Positions 50,471 to 60,572 of a DNA stretch of 64,000 nt are shown here, piece by piece. Under the pieces are notes generated by a model that saw nothing but the letters and a program-made list of their open reading frames with translations, searched no databases and was not told the DNA's origin. Within the stretch, counting starts at the first letter, position 1, and every line of letters starts with the position of its first letter. Source of the stretch: an uncultured Bacilli bacterium (lineage in GTDB: Bacteria; Bacillota_I; Bacilli_A; RF39; UBA660); assembly GCA_934085565.1 (NCBI GenBank), contig CAKOHG010000001.1, positions 186,001 to 250,000 on the forward strand, written 5' to 3'. The position numbers and the translations under genes are program-made.

Positions 50471-52999
50471 TTATTTCTCTAATAAACTTAATTTTAACTT
50501 TTCAGCTTCTAATTTTTCTTGTTCTTCCTTGACAAGTTTTTCAGGAGCTTTTTTCACAAAGTTTTCATTTGCTAATAATTTTTCACGTTTTTCAATACTT
50601 GCTTTTAAGGAAGATATTTCTTTTTCTTTTTTCTCAATATCTTCTTTGCTTTCTTCTTTTTCATCACATAAAGTCATATTGTAGTTTTTATAAACTACTT
50701 CATATTTATTTTGACTTTGACTTTCAGAAGCTATATGATCTGTTATTTTTAACATTTGCATAATAAAGCTATAATCTTCTTTATTATTTAATAAAACGTG
50801 ATATTCTTTGCCAATATTATGTTCTGCTTTCATATTTCTGAATAAACGAATGAACTCCATTTCATCATCAACTTCTAAAGAAATATCCTTAAACACTTCT
50901 TTTTTGTCATATTTTGGATATTCACTTAACATAATAGTATCTTTTGTTTCTAAAACTTTTTGATAAATTTCTTCTGTTACAAAAGGCATGAATGGATGAA
51001 GCATTTTTAAAATACCTACTAAAACTTTACGTAAAACAAGTTTTGTTGTATTTTCACTCATATGGAATTTTGCCATCTCAATATATTTATCACAGAAATC
51101 TTCCCAAATGAAACGATATAAAATGGTACCCACATTTTGGAATTCAAATTTATCCATATATTTTGTTACGGCTTTCACCGTTTCATTATATTTTGTTAAA
51201 ATCCATTTATCTTCTTTATTTAAAGTGAGTTCTTCTTTTTCATCTAAACCATCTAAATTCATCATGACAAAACGAGAGGCATTCCAGATTTTATTAATGA
51301 AATTCCAGGTACTTTTTACTTTTTCTTCATCATATCTTAAATCGGTTCCACCGGCAGTAGAAGTTGTTAAATAGTATCTTAAAGCGTCAGCTCCATAAGA
51401 ATCAATAACATCCATAGGATCTACCCCGTTACCAAGGCTTTTACTCATTTTTCTTCCTTGCTTATCCCGAATTAAACCATGAATATAGCAATATTCAAAA
51501 GGACGAGTGTTTGTGAAATGAAGACCTTGGAAAGTCATTCTATTAACCCAGAAAGGAATAATATCATAACCTGTTACTAATACATTCGTTGGATAATATT
51601 TAGAAAGTAAATCTGTATTTAAAGGCCAACCAAGTGTTGAAAAAGGCCATAAAGCACTAGAAAACCAAGTGTCTAAAACGTCTTCATCTTGAACCCAACC
51701 TTCTTCTTTAGGTGCTTCCATCCCCACATAAATTTCATCATCTTTATACCAAGCTGGTATTTGATGTCCCCACCAAAGTTGTCTTGAAATACACCAGTCA
51801 TACGTAATTTCCATCCAGTGATTCATTATTTTTTCATAACGAGCTGGTAAAAATTTAACTTTAGTTTCTTTATTTTTTTGATTTTCCAAAACGGCATCTG
51901 CAAGAGGTCTCATCTTAACAAACCATTGTTTAGAAACAATAGGTTCGACCATAGCATCGGTTCTTTCAGAATGGCCAACACTATGAACGATAGGCTCTAC
52001 TTTGAGTAAGTAACCTTTTTCTTTTAATTCTTCTAATAATTTTTCACGACATTCGAAGCGATCCATACCAGCATAAGAAAGACAATTTTCGTTCATGGTA
52101 CCGTCTAAGTTTAGAATATCAATACCTTCTAAGTTATGTCTTTTACCTACTTCATAGTCATTAGGGTCACTTTTAGGAGTAATTTTAACGCAACCCGTAC
52201 CTTTTTCCATATCAGCATGTTCATCAGCAATAACAGGTATTTCTCTATTTACAAGAGGCAAAATAACTGTTTTACCAATATATTTTTGATATCTTTTATC
52301 GTCTTTGTTAACGGCAACAGCCATATCGCCAAACATTGTTTCAGGACGAGTTGTTGCCACATCTAAGTATTCGTCTGTTCCTTTAATAGGATATTTTAAA
52401 TGATAAAAATTACCTGGTACGTCTTTATAAATAACTTCTTCATTTGATAAAGCTGTTTTAGCAACAGGATCCCAGTTAATCATTCTTTCCCCACGATATA
52501 TAAGACCTTCGTTATATAAATCAACAAATACTTTACGAACTGCTTTAGATAAACCTTCATCTAAGGTAAATCTTTCTTTAGAGTAATCTACACTTAAACC
52601 AAGTTTAGCCCATTGACGATGGATATTAGAAGCATATTCATCTTTCCATTTCCAAGCTTCTTTTAACCAATCTTCTCTTTTTATGCTACGAGGGTCAATT
52701 CCTTCTTCACGAAGTTTTTTATCAACTTTTGCTTGCGTAGCAATACCCGCATGATCCATTCCAGGAACCCATAGAGCATCAAAGCCTTGCATTCTTTTAT
52801 AACGAATCATAATATCTTGAATAGATGTATCCCAAGCATGGCCAAGATGTAATTTTCCTGTTACATTTGGAGGTGGAATAACAATACAAAATGGTTTTCC
52901 TTCATTTTTACCACTTTCAAAATATCCTTGTTCTTTCCAAGAATTATATTTTCCCTCTTCTACTTCTAAATGATTATATTTTTTATCGATTAAGTCCAT
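50471..52999 (-). CDS. valS: Valyl-tRNA synthetase
   Basis: Class I synthetase of 842 residues. HIGH motif in PPPNVTGKLHLGHAWDTSI near residue 40-58, KMSKS in QGRKMSKSLGNGVDP near 520, editing domain with TTRPETMFGDMAVAV, and the C-terminal coiled coil that contacts tRNA. Its start overlaps the preceding unknown gene by 17 bases. Both are downstream of a T-box leader. Confidence 0.96.
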   Translation of the reverse strand: MDLIDKKYNHLEVEEGKYNSWKEQGYFESGKNEGKPFCIVIPPPNVTGKLHLGHAWDTSIQDIMIRYKRMQGFDALWVPGMDHAGIATQAKVDKKLREEGIDPRSIKREDWLKEAWKWKDEYASNIHRQWAKLGLSVDYSKERFTLDEGLSKAVRKVFVDLYNEGLIYRGERMINWDPVAKTALSNEEVIYKDVPGNFYHLKYPIKGTDEYLDVATTRPETMFGDMAVAVNKDDKRYQKYIGKTVILPLVNREIPVIADEHADMEKGTGCVKITPKSDPNDYEVGKRHNLEGIDILNLDGTMNENCLSYAGMDRFECREKLLEELKEKGYLLKVEPIVHSVGHSERTDAMVEPIVSKQWFVKMRPLADAVLENQKNKETKVKFLPARYEKIMNHWMEITYDWCISRQLWWGHQIPAWYKDDEIYVGMEAPKEEGWVQDEDVLDTWFSSALWPFSTLGWPLNTDLLSKYYPTNVLVTGYDIIPFWVNRMTFQGLHFTNTRPFEYCYIHGLIRDKQGRKMSKSLGNGVDPMDVIDSYGADALRYYLTTSTAGGTDLRYDEEKVKSTWNFINKIWNASRFVMMNLDGLDEKEELTLNKEDKWILTKYNETVKAVTKYMDKFEFQNVGTILYRFIWEDFCDKYIEMAKFHMSENTTKLVLRKVLVGILKMLHPFMPFVTEEIYQKVLETKDTIMLSEYPKYDKKEVFKDISLEVDDEMEFIRLFRNMKAEHNIGKEYHVLLNNKEDYSFIMQMLKITDHIASESQSQNKYEVVYKNYNMTLCDEKEESKEDIEKKEKEISSLKASIEKREKLLANENFVKKAPEKLVKEEQEKLEAEKLKLSLLEK

Positions 53000-53408
53000 T
53001 TTGCTTTTCCTCCATTATTTTAGCGTAAAGTTTTAAAAGATCTTTACTATTTATGTCTTTTATTTTATCACGAGCTGCGACATATTTTGCAAGATGAAAT
53101 CTTTTAACTCCTTCTTCTAACTCTTCTGCAAAATTTTCAACAAAATAAACCACTTGTTCTGAAGATATAACGTCTGGAAAAAAGGCAATTAAATCGCTAA
53201 CATCGTCCATAATAGCTAACATTTGATAAAATTTTGCTGCATTAAGACAATTGTCATACATGCTTTTAGTTTCTGGTTGTGCTTGATAATTTGCATCTAT
53301 CTCTTGTTTTAAAATTTCAGCAGCTACCATATCATGTCTTATATTTTCTGACTCAGGAACACCTGAAAACACCTCTCCTGTTTTAGTAACTAATAAAACT
53401 TCTCTCAT
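52983..53408 (-). CDS. Protein of unknown function co-transcribed with valS
   Basis: A 141-residue soluble acidic protein with mostly helical prediction (DMVAAEILKQEIDANYQ, YFVENFAEELEEGVKRF). I do not know the family. It sits between the valS T-box and valS and overlaps valS, so it should respond to tRNA-Val charging. The start at 53408 has AAAGGATTTGGTTTG upstream. Confidence 0.7.
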   Translation of the reverse strand: MREVLLVTKTGEVFSGVPESENIRHDMVAAEILKQEIDANYQAQPETKSMYDNCLNAAKFYQMLAIMDDVSDLIAFFPDVISSEQVVYFVENFAEELEEGVKRFHLAKYVAARDKIKDINSKDLLKLYAKIMEEKQNGLNR

Positions 53409-53424
53409 CAAACCAAATCCTTTC

Positions 53425-53605
53425 TAAAATAAAAAAAGATGGTCCCACAAAGGAGTCAAAGTTTGACGGTACCATCCTTATTTTTTCTTTTTCTTGATAA
53501 AGGAGACATCTCCTATATGCATTCGTTAACAACCTTCTAAAATGATTTTTGTTTATTTGCACCAACCATAAACTCTCTTTAAAAAATCGATTTTATACTC
53601 CTTTA
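53425..53605 (-). promoter_or_regulatory. T-box leader of the valS operon
   Basis: Minus strand AAGGATGGTACCGTC (53479-53465) matches the T-box core, followed by a terminator helix (GACTCCTTTG...) and a T run at 53438-53432. The stem I part contains GAAGGTTGTTAACG, where GTT (Val) is the likely specifier codon. Together with the gene order this indicates induction by uncharged tRNA-Val. Confidence 0.88.
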
Positions 53606-53651
53606 ACTTCCTCGCATTTCCTAAATATCATACCAGCATATCACTTAAAAA

Positions 53652-54602
53652 TCAAGATAGTTTAATAGTTTGTCTTAAACTATTACCAACATATACTTTT
53701 AGATTTGTTTCTTCTAAAACTGTTTTACCTTCATTACCCGCTAACGAGAAAGTATCGCTAATCACTTTATTATTCATTAAGTCATAAACATAAAAGGTGT
53801 CATCATTCGTCGTACAGTTTAAATATTTACCTGTAAAGGATAATTTTTTAAAACGAATATCTAATTTTTCATTATTATTATAATCAATCAAAACATTATC
53901 ATTATTAAGGGTTTCAATGATAATCACATCGCCATTAAAAGCTACGATAGGTTCTGTAATATTTTCTGTTAAAGTTGCATCATTAGTATCTATAATATTC
54001 CAAGCCCCATCTTTTAAGGTAATAAAATAATCGGAATTTAAAAGATCATCACTTTCTTCATAAGAAAGGCCAACAAACTCATAATTATCTTCAAAAGAGA
54101 TAATCATATGAGGCATATTTAGAAAACTCATTACACCGTAATTGCCATCCATATCAGCTAAAATAACATTGTCATTAGTTAGTCCTTGACCATAGTCTTT
54201 TACTTCTTTATAAGTTGTTGTTTTATAAGCTGATTTTGTTTTTATATCATATAAGAAAGTTATTCCATCATCCGTGATAAAAGCATATCTATCTTGAATA
54301 ACTTTAACGTAATCTGTAGAATTAATAAAAGTCTTTTTATATGTACCATCTGTCACGGTATTTTTAGCAATATCACAATCATCAGAAGTACATTCATAAT
54401 TACCAATTAACTCGCCATCTTCCGTATAAAACCATAATTTATTATCAAAAAATTTTTCTTTATTCGTGTTTGGCTTTTCATTATTAATAACGATCTGTTT
54501 TTTAGAATGATGCAAAAACATTCCATATCCTCCTAAAAAGGAAGAAAGGACGAGTAAAATAACAATCGTTATCCCTGCACTTTTAGTTATTTTCTTGTCC
54601 AT
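53652..54602 (-). CDS. Membrane-anchored extracellular protein with Cys-pair/WG-like module
   Basis: A 316-residue protein with an N-terminal membrane anchor (about residues 9-28) and an outside part. It has one copy of the module E-L-I-G-N-Y-E-C-x4-C-D-I-A shared with the larger neighbour, then beta-rich repeats such as DGNYGVMSFLNMPHMIISFED that resemble WG repeats. Start at ATG 54602 (AGAAGAG upstream), overlapping the upstream gene by 20 bases. No enzymatic motif is seen; a surface or pilus-associated role is a guess. Confidence 0.7.
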   Translation of the reverse strand: MDKKITKSAGITIVILLVLSSFLGGYGMFLHHSKKQIVINNEKPNTNKEKFFDNKLWFYTEDGELIGNYECTSDDCDIAKNTVTDGTYKKTFINSTDYVKVIQDRYAFITDDGITFLYDIKTKSAYKTTTYKEVKDYGQGLTNDNVILADMDGNYGVMSFLNMPHMIISFEDNYEFVGLSYEESDDLLNSDYFITLKDGAWNIIDTNDATLTENITEPIVAFNGDVIIIETLNNDNVLIDYNNNEKLDIRFKKLSFTGKYLNCTTNDDTFYVYDLMNNKVISDTFSLAGNEGKTVLEETNLKVYVGNSLRQTIKLS

Positions 54603-56847
54603 CTGTCGTCTCTTCTTTCTCACTTACATAACTACCATCTAATAAGAATTTTAAAGGAGCATTATAAGTATTATTGGTATTACCAATTTCGACATAAATA
54701 TATTTACTATCAAAAGTAATTCTAAAGGCATTGACATTGCTACCATAATAGCGATCTGTTAAAAGTTTAAGACCATTTTCACCTTTTTCATCCCCATTTA
54801 CTTCATAAATGTATTCTTTATTCGGCTCATCATAACGATATAAATGAACACGATGGTTAATAACAGCTGCATAAAAATCATCATAAAGTTCTACATAATT
54901 ATAAGCAGTACTACTTATTTCTTTATCAAATGAATGAACAAAGAACATGTTATCTTTAAAAGTTTTCAAATAATTTTTGTAATAATCAACAATTGGAGAA
55001 GCTTTATCTTCAGTTTGTTTAGAACCATTTTTATCATATAAAGAATATTTATTATTTTCTGTCACCACAAAGTAGTCGCCTAAACGTTTAATTTCAGATT
55101 TATTAAATTGAATAACAGAACTTACGCCATCACTCGTTATTTTATTAACGCCGTATTTACCACTAGCTTTTGAAACAGCAATAAAGTATAAATTAGAAGG
55201 AGTAATAAAAGTTACATCTTCACCACCTGTATAAGAAGAAGTATCTACGCTAGAAAATTCACTAATAGGTTTCGTTGTATTACTTAAGTCAACTAAATAA
55301 ATGCTAGAGCCATCTTTAATAAAGGCATATTTTTTACCAATAATTGGAATGTAACCTTCTTTGGCATCTCCCGTTTCTTTCACATTACCATTTGTTTCTC
55401 TGTAAACAGAATCACTAGCTATAGTACAATTGCTAAGTTTTTGGGTATTATTTTCAATGGTATTTTGATTGTTGCAACGGTAAGAACCTAAAAGTTCTTT
55501 TTTACTACTGTCACCATAAATATATAAAGAGCCATCAAAATAGCTTAAGAAAGCTAAATTTTTAGATAATCTTCCCTCTTTTAAATTAACATTATAATTT
55601 GTTTTCTCATCATTATCATAAACATTAATAAGAAGAATATCGTCTGTTAATTCATAATCAAATGATTTTTTAGTATTTACAAGTTTTAAATCATCATTAT
55701 AAACTTCTGTTTTATTATAAACATCACTTTTTAATTCGATATCTTTCATACTGTATAAATTGTCTTCATAATCTAAAACATATAACTTGTTTTGACGAAC
55801 AGAAATCATGATATCTTTTAATAAAACAATATAGTCTTGATCATCATTTTTGCTTACTTCTTTAGCATTATAATCATAAACATGATATTTATTTTGACTA
55901 TTTTTCGTTACCACGTATTTATCATTAGCATTCACAATGGTTTCATTGAAAGCCTTAGTTAAAGGTTTATTTTCCAAATTGGATACATAAGAATTGTTAT
56001 CTTTTCGAACAGAAACAAGTTTTACTTCCTCTTGATTAGGAATAATGTGTAATTCATCATAAGTAGCCGGAATAACCGTTTTAGCTTCCTCTTCAGTTAA
56101 TTCTATTAAACCGTATTTGCTCTCCTCATTTTTTATAATGATATCATTCGTATATTGATAGCTTGTTAAGACATCATAGACAGTACTTACTGTTTTTTCG
56201 TCTTTAAGATCATATAAAATATAACTTTTAACACTTTCATCTTTTGTATCTCGAATGAAAACAAAACGATCGTGATAAATAGAGGAACGAAGTTGTAAAG
56301 CTTCTTCTTTTTCATTTTCAAGTCTTGTGGTATCCATCACGGTATCTTGATTTAAGAAAGCCACTTCACATTGCTTTTCATCTTTATTAACACATTCATA
56401 TTTACCAAGTTCTTTACCATCTTTATCAAGTAAAATAAGTGTTCCATTCTCATAACGATAATTATCTTTTTCTAAAATAACATCAGGATTGTTTAAGGAA
56501 GAAGAATCATCTTTTTTTAAAACAAAGAAAACAATAACTCCTACAATTAATAAGACGATTAAAACAGCAACAATAGAAAAGATGATTTTCTTTTTTTTAT
56601 CAAGAGACTTCCACCAATCCTTTAACTTATCTAAAGGTTTCTTTTTCTTAGGTGGTTCTTCTTTTTTCATTTCCTCTTTTGTTTCCACTTCTGTTTTAAA
56701 AATTAAATCCGAATCTTTCATATGTTCATCAAATTCACTTTGATATTCATTAGCAATATTTTCTAATGATTCTAAGGCTAAGTCACTCAAGGTATTAAGT
56801 TCTTTAGTATCTTCTTTTTTAGTTAAATTATCCGTTTCATTATTCAT
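54583..56847 (-). CDS. Large type II membrane protein with two Cys-pair modules and WG-like repeats
   Basis: A 754-residue protein. Residues 1-87 are cytoplasmic, acidic then basic; residues 88-110 form one membrane helix; the rest lies outside. Two modules are visible: KELGKYECVNKDEKQCEVAF (about 141-160) and KELLGSYRCNNQ...LSNCTIA (about 415-442), followed by beta-rich segments such as ESKYGLIELTEEEAKTVIPATYDEL. The pattern suggests beta-propeller or WG-type repeats stabilised by disulfides. It shares the module with the downstream gene and is probably from duplication. Function unknown. Confidence 0.72.
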   Translation of the reverse strand: MNNETDNLTKKEDTKELNTLSDLALESLENIANEYQSEFDEHMKDSDLIFKTEVETKEEMKKEEPPKKKKPLDKLKDWWKSLDKKKKIIFSIVAVLIVLLIVGVIVFFVLKKDDSSSLNNPDVILEKDNYRYENGTLILLDKDGKELGKYECVNKDEKQCEVAFLNQDTVMDTTRLENEKEEALQLRSSIYHDRFVFIRDTKDESVKSYILYDLKDEKTVSTVYDVLTSYQYTNDIIIKNEESKYGLIELTEEEAKTVIPATYDELHIIPNQEEVKLVSVRKDNNSYVSNLENKPLTKAFNETIVNANDKYVVTKNSQNKYHVYDYNAKEVSKNDDQDYIVLLKDIMISVRQNKLYVLDYEDNLYSMKDIELKSDVYNKTEVYNDDLKLVNTKKSFDYELTDDILLINVYDNDEKTNYNVNLKEGRLSKNLAFLSYFDGSLYIYGDSSKKELLGSYRCNNQNTIENNTQKLSNCTIASDSVYRETNGNVKETGDAKEGYIPIIGKKYAFIKDGSSIYLVDLSNTTKPISEFSSVDTSSYTGGEDVTFITPSNLYFIAVSKASGKYGVNKITSDGVSSVIQFNKSEIKRLGDYFVVTENNKYSLYDKNGSKQTEDKASPIVDYYKNYLKTFKDNMFFVHSFDKEISSTAYNYVELYDDFYAAVINHRVHLYRYDEPNKEYIYEVNGDEKGENGLKLLTDRYYGSNVNAFRITFDSKYIYVEIGNTNNTYNAPLKFLLDGSYVSEKEETTDGQENN

Positions 56848-57017
56848 ATTTTGAACCTCTTTCTATTTTTAACTTTTTAAGAGTGTTGTTTATGTTGTTT
56901 TTTCTTGTAATCATCTACTACTCTTACTCTCTTCTACTATAAAAGAATATCACATTTTTTTTCGAAAGTATAGATTAAAAAAAGTGAAGATATTTATAGG
57001 AAGTTATTTTAAAGCAT

Positions 57018-57051
57018 AAAAAAAACTGTCATTGAAAAATTTCTTTGACAG
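57018..57051 (-). terminator. Intrinsic terminator after the AAA-like gene
   Basis: Minus strand CTGTCAAAG...CAATGACAG hairpin followed by eight T residues. Confidence 0.8.
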
Positions 57052-57059
57052 CATAAAAA

Positions 57060-57932
57060 TTAGAATTCATGTCTTGTAAGTTTTCTTGCCTCTCCTAAAT
57101 CATCTTGTAAAGGATATCTTTGTTTTAAAAATTCAGTAAATTTATCTGTTAATGGTTTACCTATAACAGACTCTAACACTTTTGGATTAGCACTCGCGAC
57201 AAGTAGTCTTGAAGCCATTTTCCATGAATAAGGTGTAAGTGGCATTCCAACTTCTTTTAATTTTTCTTGATCATCTTTTGATACAATAAATATATTATTA
57301 TTTTTAGAAAGTTCACTTTGAATAAATTCACATATAAGAGAATACATCTCCAAATTAGCTAATTCAGGATAAGATCCCACTGGTTTTTTAGATACTTGAC
57401 TCCAAAATAAATAATTTTCAAATGAGTGTAAATGATCAGTACTTATTTGAGCAAAATAATTAGAAAGTTCATTTTCTAAAGGTAACTTTTTGCTTGCGGT
57501 AGCAACAATGCGAACATTTTCAGGAAGTTCCCATCTTCCAAGAAAAATATTATCCACGATGCATGGAATTAAATCTTTAGAAGCTAGATCCAAATCTTTT
57601 AAAAACAAAATTTGAATATGGTCAAGATAACGTCTTTCATTAAGTTTGGTATACCAATTTGGTGGGGCATCTACCGTACTTTTTATTCGATCATCATATA
57701 CACTAATTCCGCCAATACTAGCAGGAGTAGCACAACGAATAAATATTGTTTCGTAATTATCACAAAATTTTTTTAGTTTGTCTAATTGGTTAGCCCATGG
57801 ATGAGAATCACAAATTAAAAGAGGTACATTGCCAAAAAGATAAGAAGTTATGATTGCTTCTTCGCTTAAACCACCTACATTTGGATTTCTTAAATTCGCC
57901 TTCAAATTTTCTTCAAATAACCATTCTTTCAT
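57060..57932 (-). CDS. AAA+-fold-like protein without a P-loop
   Basis: A 290-residue protein with partial resemblance to MoxR-type AAA+ ATPases: ILFLKDLDLASKDLIPCIVDNIFLGRWELPENVRIVATASK looks like Walker B through sensor 1. But where Walker A should be, the sequence is VPLLICDSHPWANQLDKL, with no GK[ST]. So it may bind but not hydrolyse nucleotide or be a degenerate relative. No membrane segment. It lies beside the PilD/PilC genes on the same strand, so a pilus role is possible but unproven. ATG 57932 has AAGAAGGG upstream. Confidence 0.6.
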   Translation of the reverse strand: MKEWLFEENLKANLRNPNVGGLSEEAIITSYLFGNVPLLICDSHPWANQLDKLKKFCDNYETIFIRCATPASIGGISVYDDRIKSTVDAPPNWYTKLNERRYLDHIQILFLKDLDLASKDLIPCIVDNIFLGRWELPENVRIVATASKKLPLENELSNYFAQISTDHLHSFENYLFWSQVSKKPVGSYPELANLEMYSLICEFIQSELSKNNNIFIVSKDDQEKLKEVGMPLTPYSWKMASRLLVASANPKVLESVIGKPLTDKFTEFLKQRYPLQDDLGEARKLTRHEF

Positions 57933-58063
57933 AATTACCCTTCTTTCTTCTTTTATAAAAGCCATTATTTTAATATTGATTATAAAATCAGAAGCAAAAA
58001 TACTTCTTTTTTATGTCAAATCGGCTATACTCTAACACAAAATCTAGGTAATTACAACTTTAT

Positions 58064-58837
58064 TTAAAATCTAACTTGAAACAAAAAGTCTAAAAACCAT
58101 GAGAATTTATCATAGAAAAAGAAAACTAAACATAAAGCACTAATTAAAAATGGGCCATATGGAAGTTCTTTAGTATGAGAAGAATATAAAGTAAAGGTGG
58201 CATATGGTAAGGCCAAAAAAGTAGATAAAATAAGAGCCATTAAACCGTGAGGAAGACCTAAAATAAGTCCGAATAGAAATGAAAGTTTGATATCTCCTCC
58301 TCCTAAAGCTTCTCTTTTAAATAAAAATTTACCTAAAAGTCCGATAAAAAACATAAAGAAAAATAAAATGACACCAGCAAGGATTCTTGAAAGAGCAAAA
58401 GAAAGACCATAAAAGAACCATTGTAATAGAAAAATACCAACAGCACTAACAATTAAAGGAGAATCTAAAATTATCATATATTTAATATCTGTTAAAAAAA
58501 TCAAATCAAATAAAGAAAAAAGAAAAAGAGATATTAAAAAATAATAAGAAAAGCCATAATAAAAGTAAGATAAAGAAAATGATAGTCCTAGAAATATTTC
58601 AGTAATTAGCATTGTTTTAGGAAGTTTATGATGGCAAGAAGAACATTTTCCTTTTAAAAATAAATAAGAAAAAATTGGCACTAACTCATAAAAAGCTAAA
58701 GGATGATTACAATAGTCACAATGACTTCTTGGTTTAACAATGGATTTACCAAGGGGTAGCCTTTCTGCCATCACTCCATAAAAGGAAGCTAAAACGCTTC
58801 CTAAAATAAAACACATTATTCCATTAAATAAATTCAT
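58064..58837 (-). CDS. pilD: Prepilin peptidase/N-methyltransferase (A24)
   Basis: Membrane aspartic peptidase that cleaves and N-methylates prepilins. Zinc-type Cys set CDYCNHPL...CSSCHHKL near residues 39-75, first catalytic Asp in LTDIKYMIILD and second in GALGGGDIKLSFLFGLILG. Seven to eight membrane helices. 257 residues. The ATG at 58837 has AGGTGATGTT; a longer frame overlaps the pilC stop and reads poorly. Confidence 0.92.
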   Translation of the reverse strand: MNLFNGIMCFILGSVLASFYGVMAERLPLGKSIVKPRSHCDYCNHPLAFYELVPIFSYLFLKGKCSSCHHKLPKTMLITEIFLGLSFSLSYFYYGFSYYFLISLFLFSLFDLIFLTDIKYMIILDSPLIVSAVGIFLLQWFFYGLSFALSRILAGVILFFFMFFIGLLGKFLFKREALGGGDIKLSFLFGLILGLPHGLMALILSTFLALPYATFTLYSSHTKELPYGPFLISALCLVFFFYDKFSWFLDFLFQVRF

Positions 58838-58845
58838 AACATCAC

Positions 58846-60447
58846 CTATTCTAGTTGTCCATATAAATCGAACATTGGAATTAAAACGGCCATTAAAATG
58901 ATACCGACAATAACAGCTAATAAACAAATGGTAACTGGTTCAATAAATGATTTTAAACTATTAACCATTGAACGGTGCATTTCTTGATAATAAGTACTTA
59001 CTTTACTCATCATTTCTGCAAGTTGACCCGTTGACTCACCTGTCTCAATCATAAAATAAGCAACATCTGGAACAGCCCAATGATCTTTAAAAGCTAGGCT
59101 TATTTTATCACCTTTAACAATATTGTCGATGGTATTATACATAATTTCTTTATAAATTTCATTATTTGTTATTTTACTTAAAATATCAATACTATCTGTA
59201 ATAAAAACATTATTTTTTAAAAGAGAAGCAAATGTTTTTGAGAAAATAGTCATCTCATTATAAATGATAACTTTACCGATAATAGGTATTTTCATAGCAA
59301 AAGTTTGTAAGGATTTTCGAAAAGCTTTTATTTTTTGATAAAGTAAAACAAGAACAAGAATCACGGAAGCAATAACTAAAATAAGAGTTAAAGCATTAGC
59401 TTGTAAAAAATTACTGATATTTAAAATAAGAACAGTAAAGCCATTTAAAGTAGCTCCTGCTTCTTCATAAATATTAACAAACTGAGGAACTACCCATACC
59501 ATAATAAATGTTATAACCGCTAAGGCAAAAATCATAATAATAGTGGGATAAGTTAATGCCGATACCATTTGTTTTCTAGTTTTTTCTATTTCTTCATAGT
59601 AATTAGCCATATCATCCAAGGTTTCTTCCAGTTCTCCTGTTGCTTCAGCGGCTTTTATCATATTAATTAAAAGAGCTGGAAACATATTTCCTTGTTTTTC
59701 TAGAGCACTTGAAAAAGATTCTCCCATGGTTAACTCGTAAATAATAGATTGAAAAGCTCTTTTATAAGTAGCATTTTTATTCATTTGTCGATTCAATATC
59801 CTAATAGAATCTGTTAGGGGAATACCACTTTTTAAATAAGTAGAAAGCTGTGTGAGCCAAAATAATAAATCTTTATTTTTTAAACGAACCGAAAAAAGAC
59901 TTGATTTACCATAAATTAAATTAATAAGATCACTTGTTTCGATTTTATAAACATCATAGCCATCTTGTACTAAAAAGGTATTAACATCTAGCTTAGAAAA
60001 ACTGTTCATAATACCTGTTTCAATTTTACCTTCTCTATTTTTGGCAGTAAAACGGTATACTTGAGCTTCTTTACTTCTAATTTTACCTGTCGTTTCTAAT
60101 TCATTTAAAAGTTTTAACTTTTCTTTTTCAAGGCCCTCGATTTTCTTTTTCATAAAAGATGTGTTTTTTAATAGATCATTAATATCCATGTTTAAAACAC
60201 TTTTTTGCTTTTCTTCTTTTTTTGTCTTTGTGCTTGCACTAGAACTTGCACTTTTATTTACAGGAGCAACGGCTTCTGATACTTTTACACTGGCATGTTG
60301 CCATAAAAAGGTTGGCAAATCTTTAAAAACATAAACAATACCACGCCATAGACACTCAAAAATATAAATAATAACTTCCATCACAGATTTAAAAGACATA
60401 AATAAACCAATGCTCGGATATTTTAAAGGATTCGAATTCTCTTGCAT
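58846..60447 (-). CDS. pilC: Type IV pilus inner-membrane platform protein PilC/GspF
   Basis: Core membrane platform of the pilus or secretion machine. 533 residues. The C-terminal 330 form two GspF repeats with LSTYLKSGIPLTDSIRIL, GNMFPALLINMIKAAEATGELEETL and GESTGQLAEMMSKVSTYY, and four membrane helices. The N-terminal 190 residues are an unusual extension with a hydrophobic stretch near residues 22-45 and a coiled coil. No PilB/PilT ATPase gene is visible in the window. AGAGGG precedes the ATG. Confidence 0.9.
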   Translation of the reverse strand: MQENSNPLKYPSIGLFMSFKSVMEVIIYIFECLWRGIVYVFKDLPTFLWQHASVKVSEAVAPVNKSASSSASTKTKKEEKQKSVLNMDINDLLKNTSFMKKKIEGLEKEKLKLLNELETTGKIRSKEAQVYRFTAKNREGKIETGIMNSFSKLDVNTFLVQDGYDVYKIETSDLINLIYGKSSLFSVRLKNKDLLFWLTQLSTYLKSGIPLTDSIRILNRQMNKNATYKRAFQSIIYELTMGESFSSALEKQGNMFPALLINMIKAAEATGELEETLDDMANYYEEIEKTRKQMVSALTYPTIIMIFALAVITFIMVWVVPQFVNIYEEAGATLNGFTVLILNISNFLQANALTLILVIASVILVLVLLYQKIKAFRKSLQTFAMKIPIIGKVIIYNEMTIFSKTFASLLKNNVFITDSIDILSKITNNEIYKEIMYNTIDNIVKGDKISLAFKDHWAVPDVAYFMIETGESTGQLAEMMSKVSTYYQEMHRSMVNSLKSFIEPVTICLLAVIVGIILMAVLIPMFDLYGQLE

Positions 60448-60532
60448 ACTATTCCCTCTATTCTCTTTTTAAGTATATCATATTTCTTCATAAGCAAACA
60501 ACTTAATTTTTAAAAGAAAAGATTTTCACAAT

Positions 60533-60558
60533 GAAAAAAACCACTAAAAAAGTGGTTC
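60533..60558 (-). terminator. Intrinsic terminator after ftsW
   Basis: Minus strand AACCACT and AGTGGTT stem with a seven-T tail. Confidence 0.75.
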
Positions 60559-60572
60559 TTCAAATATATGTT

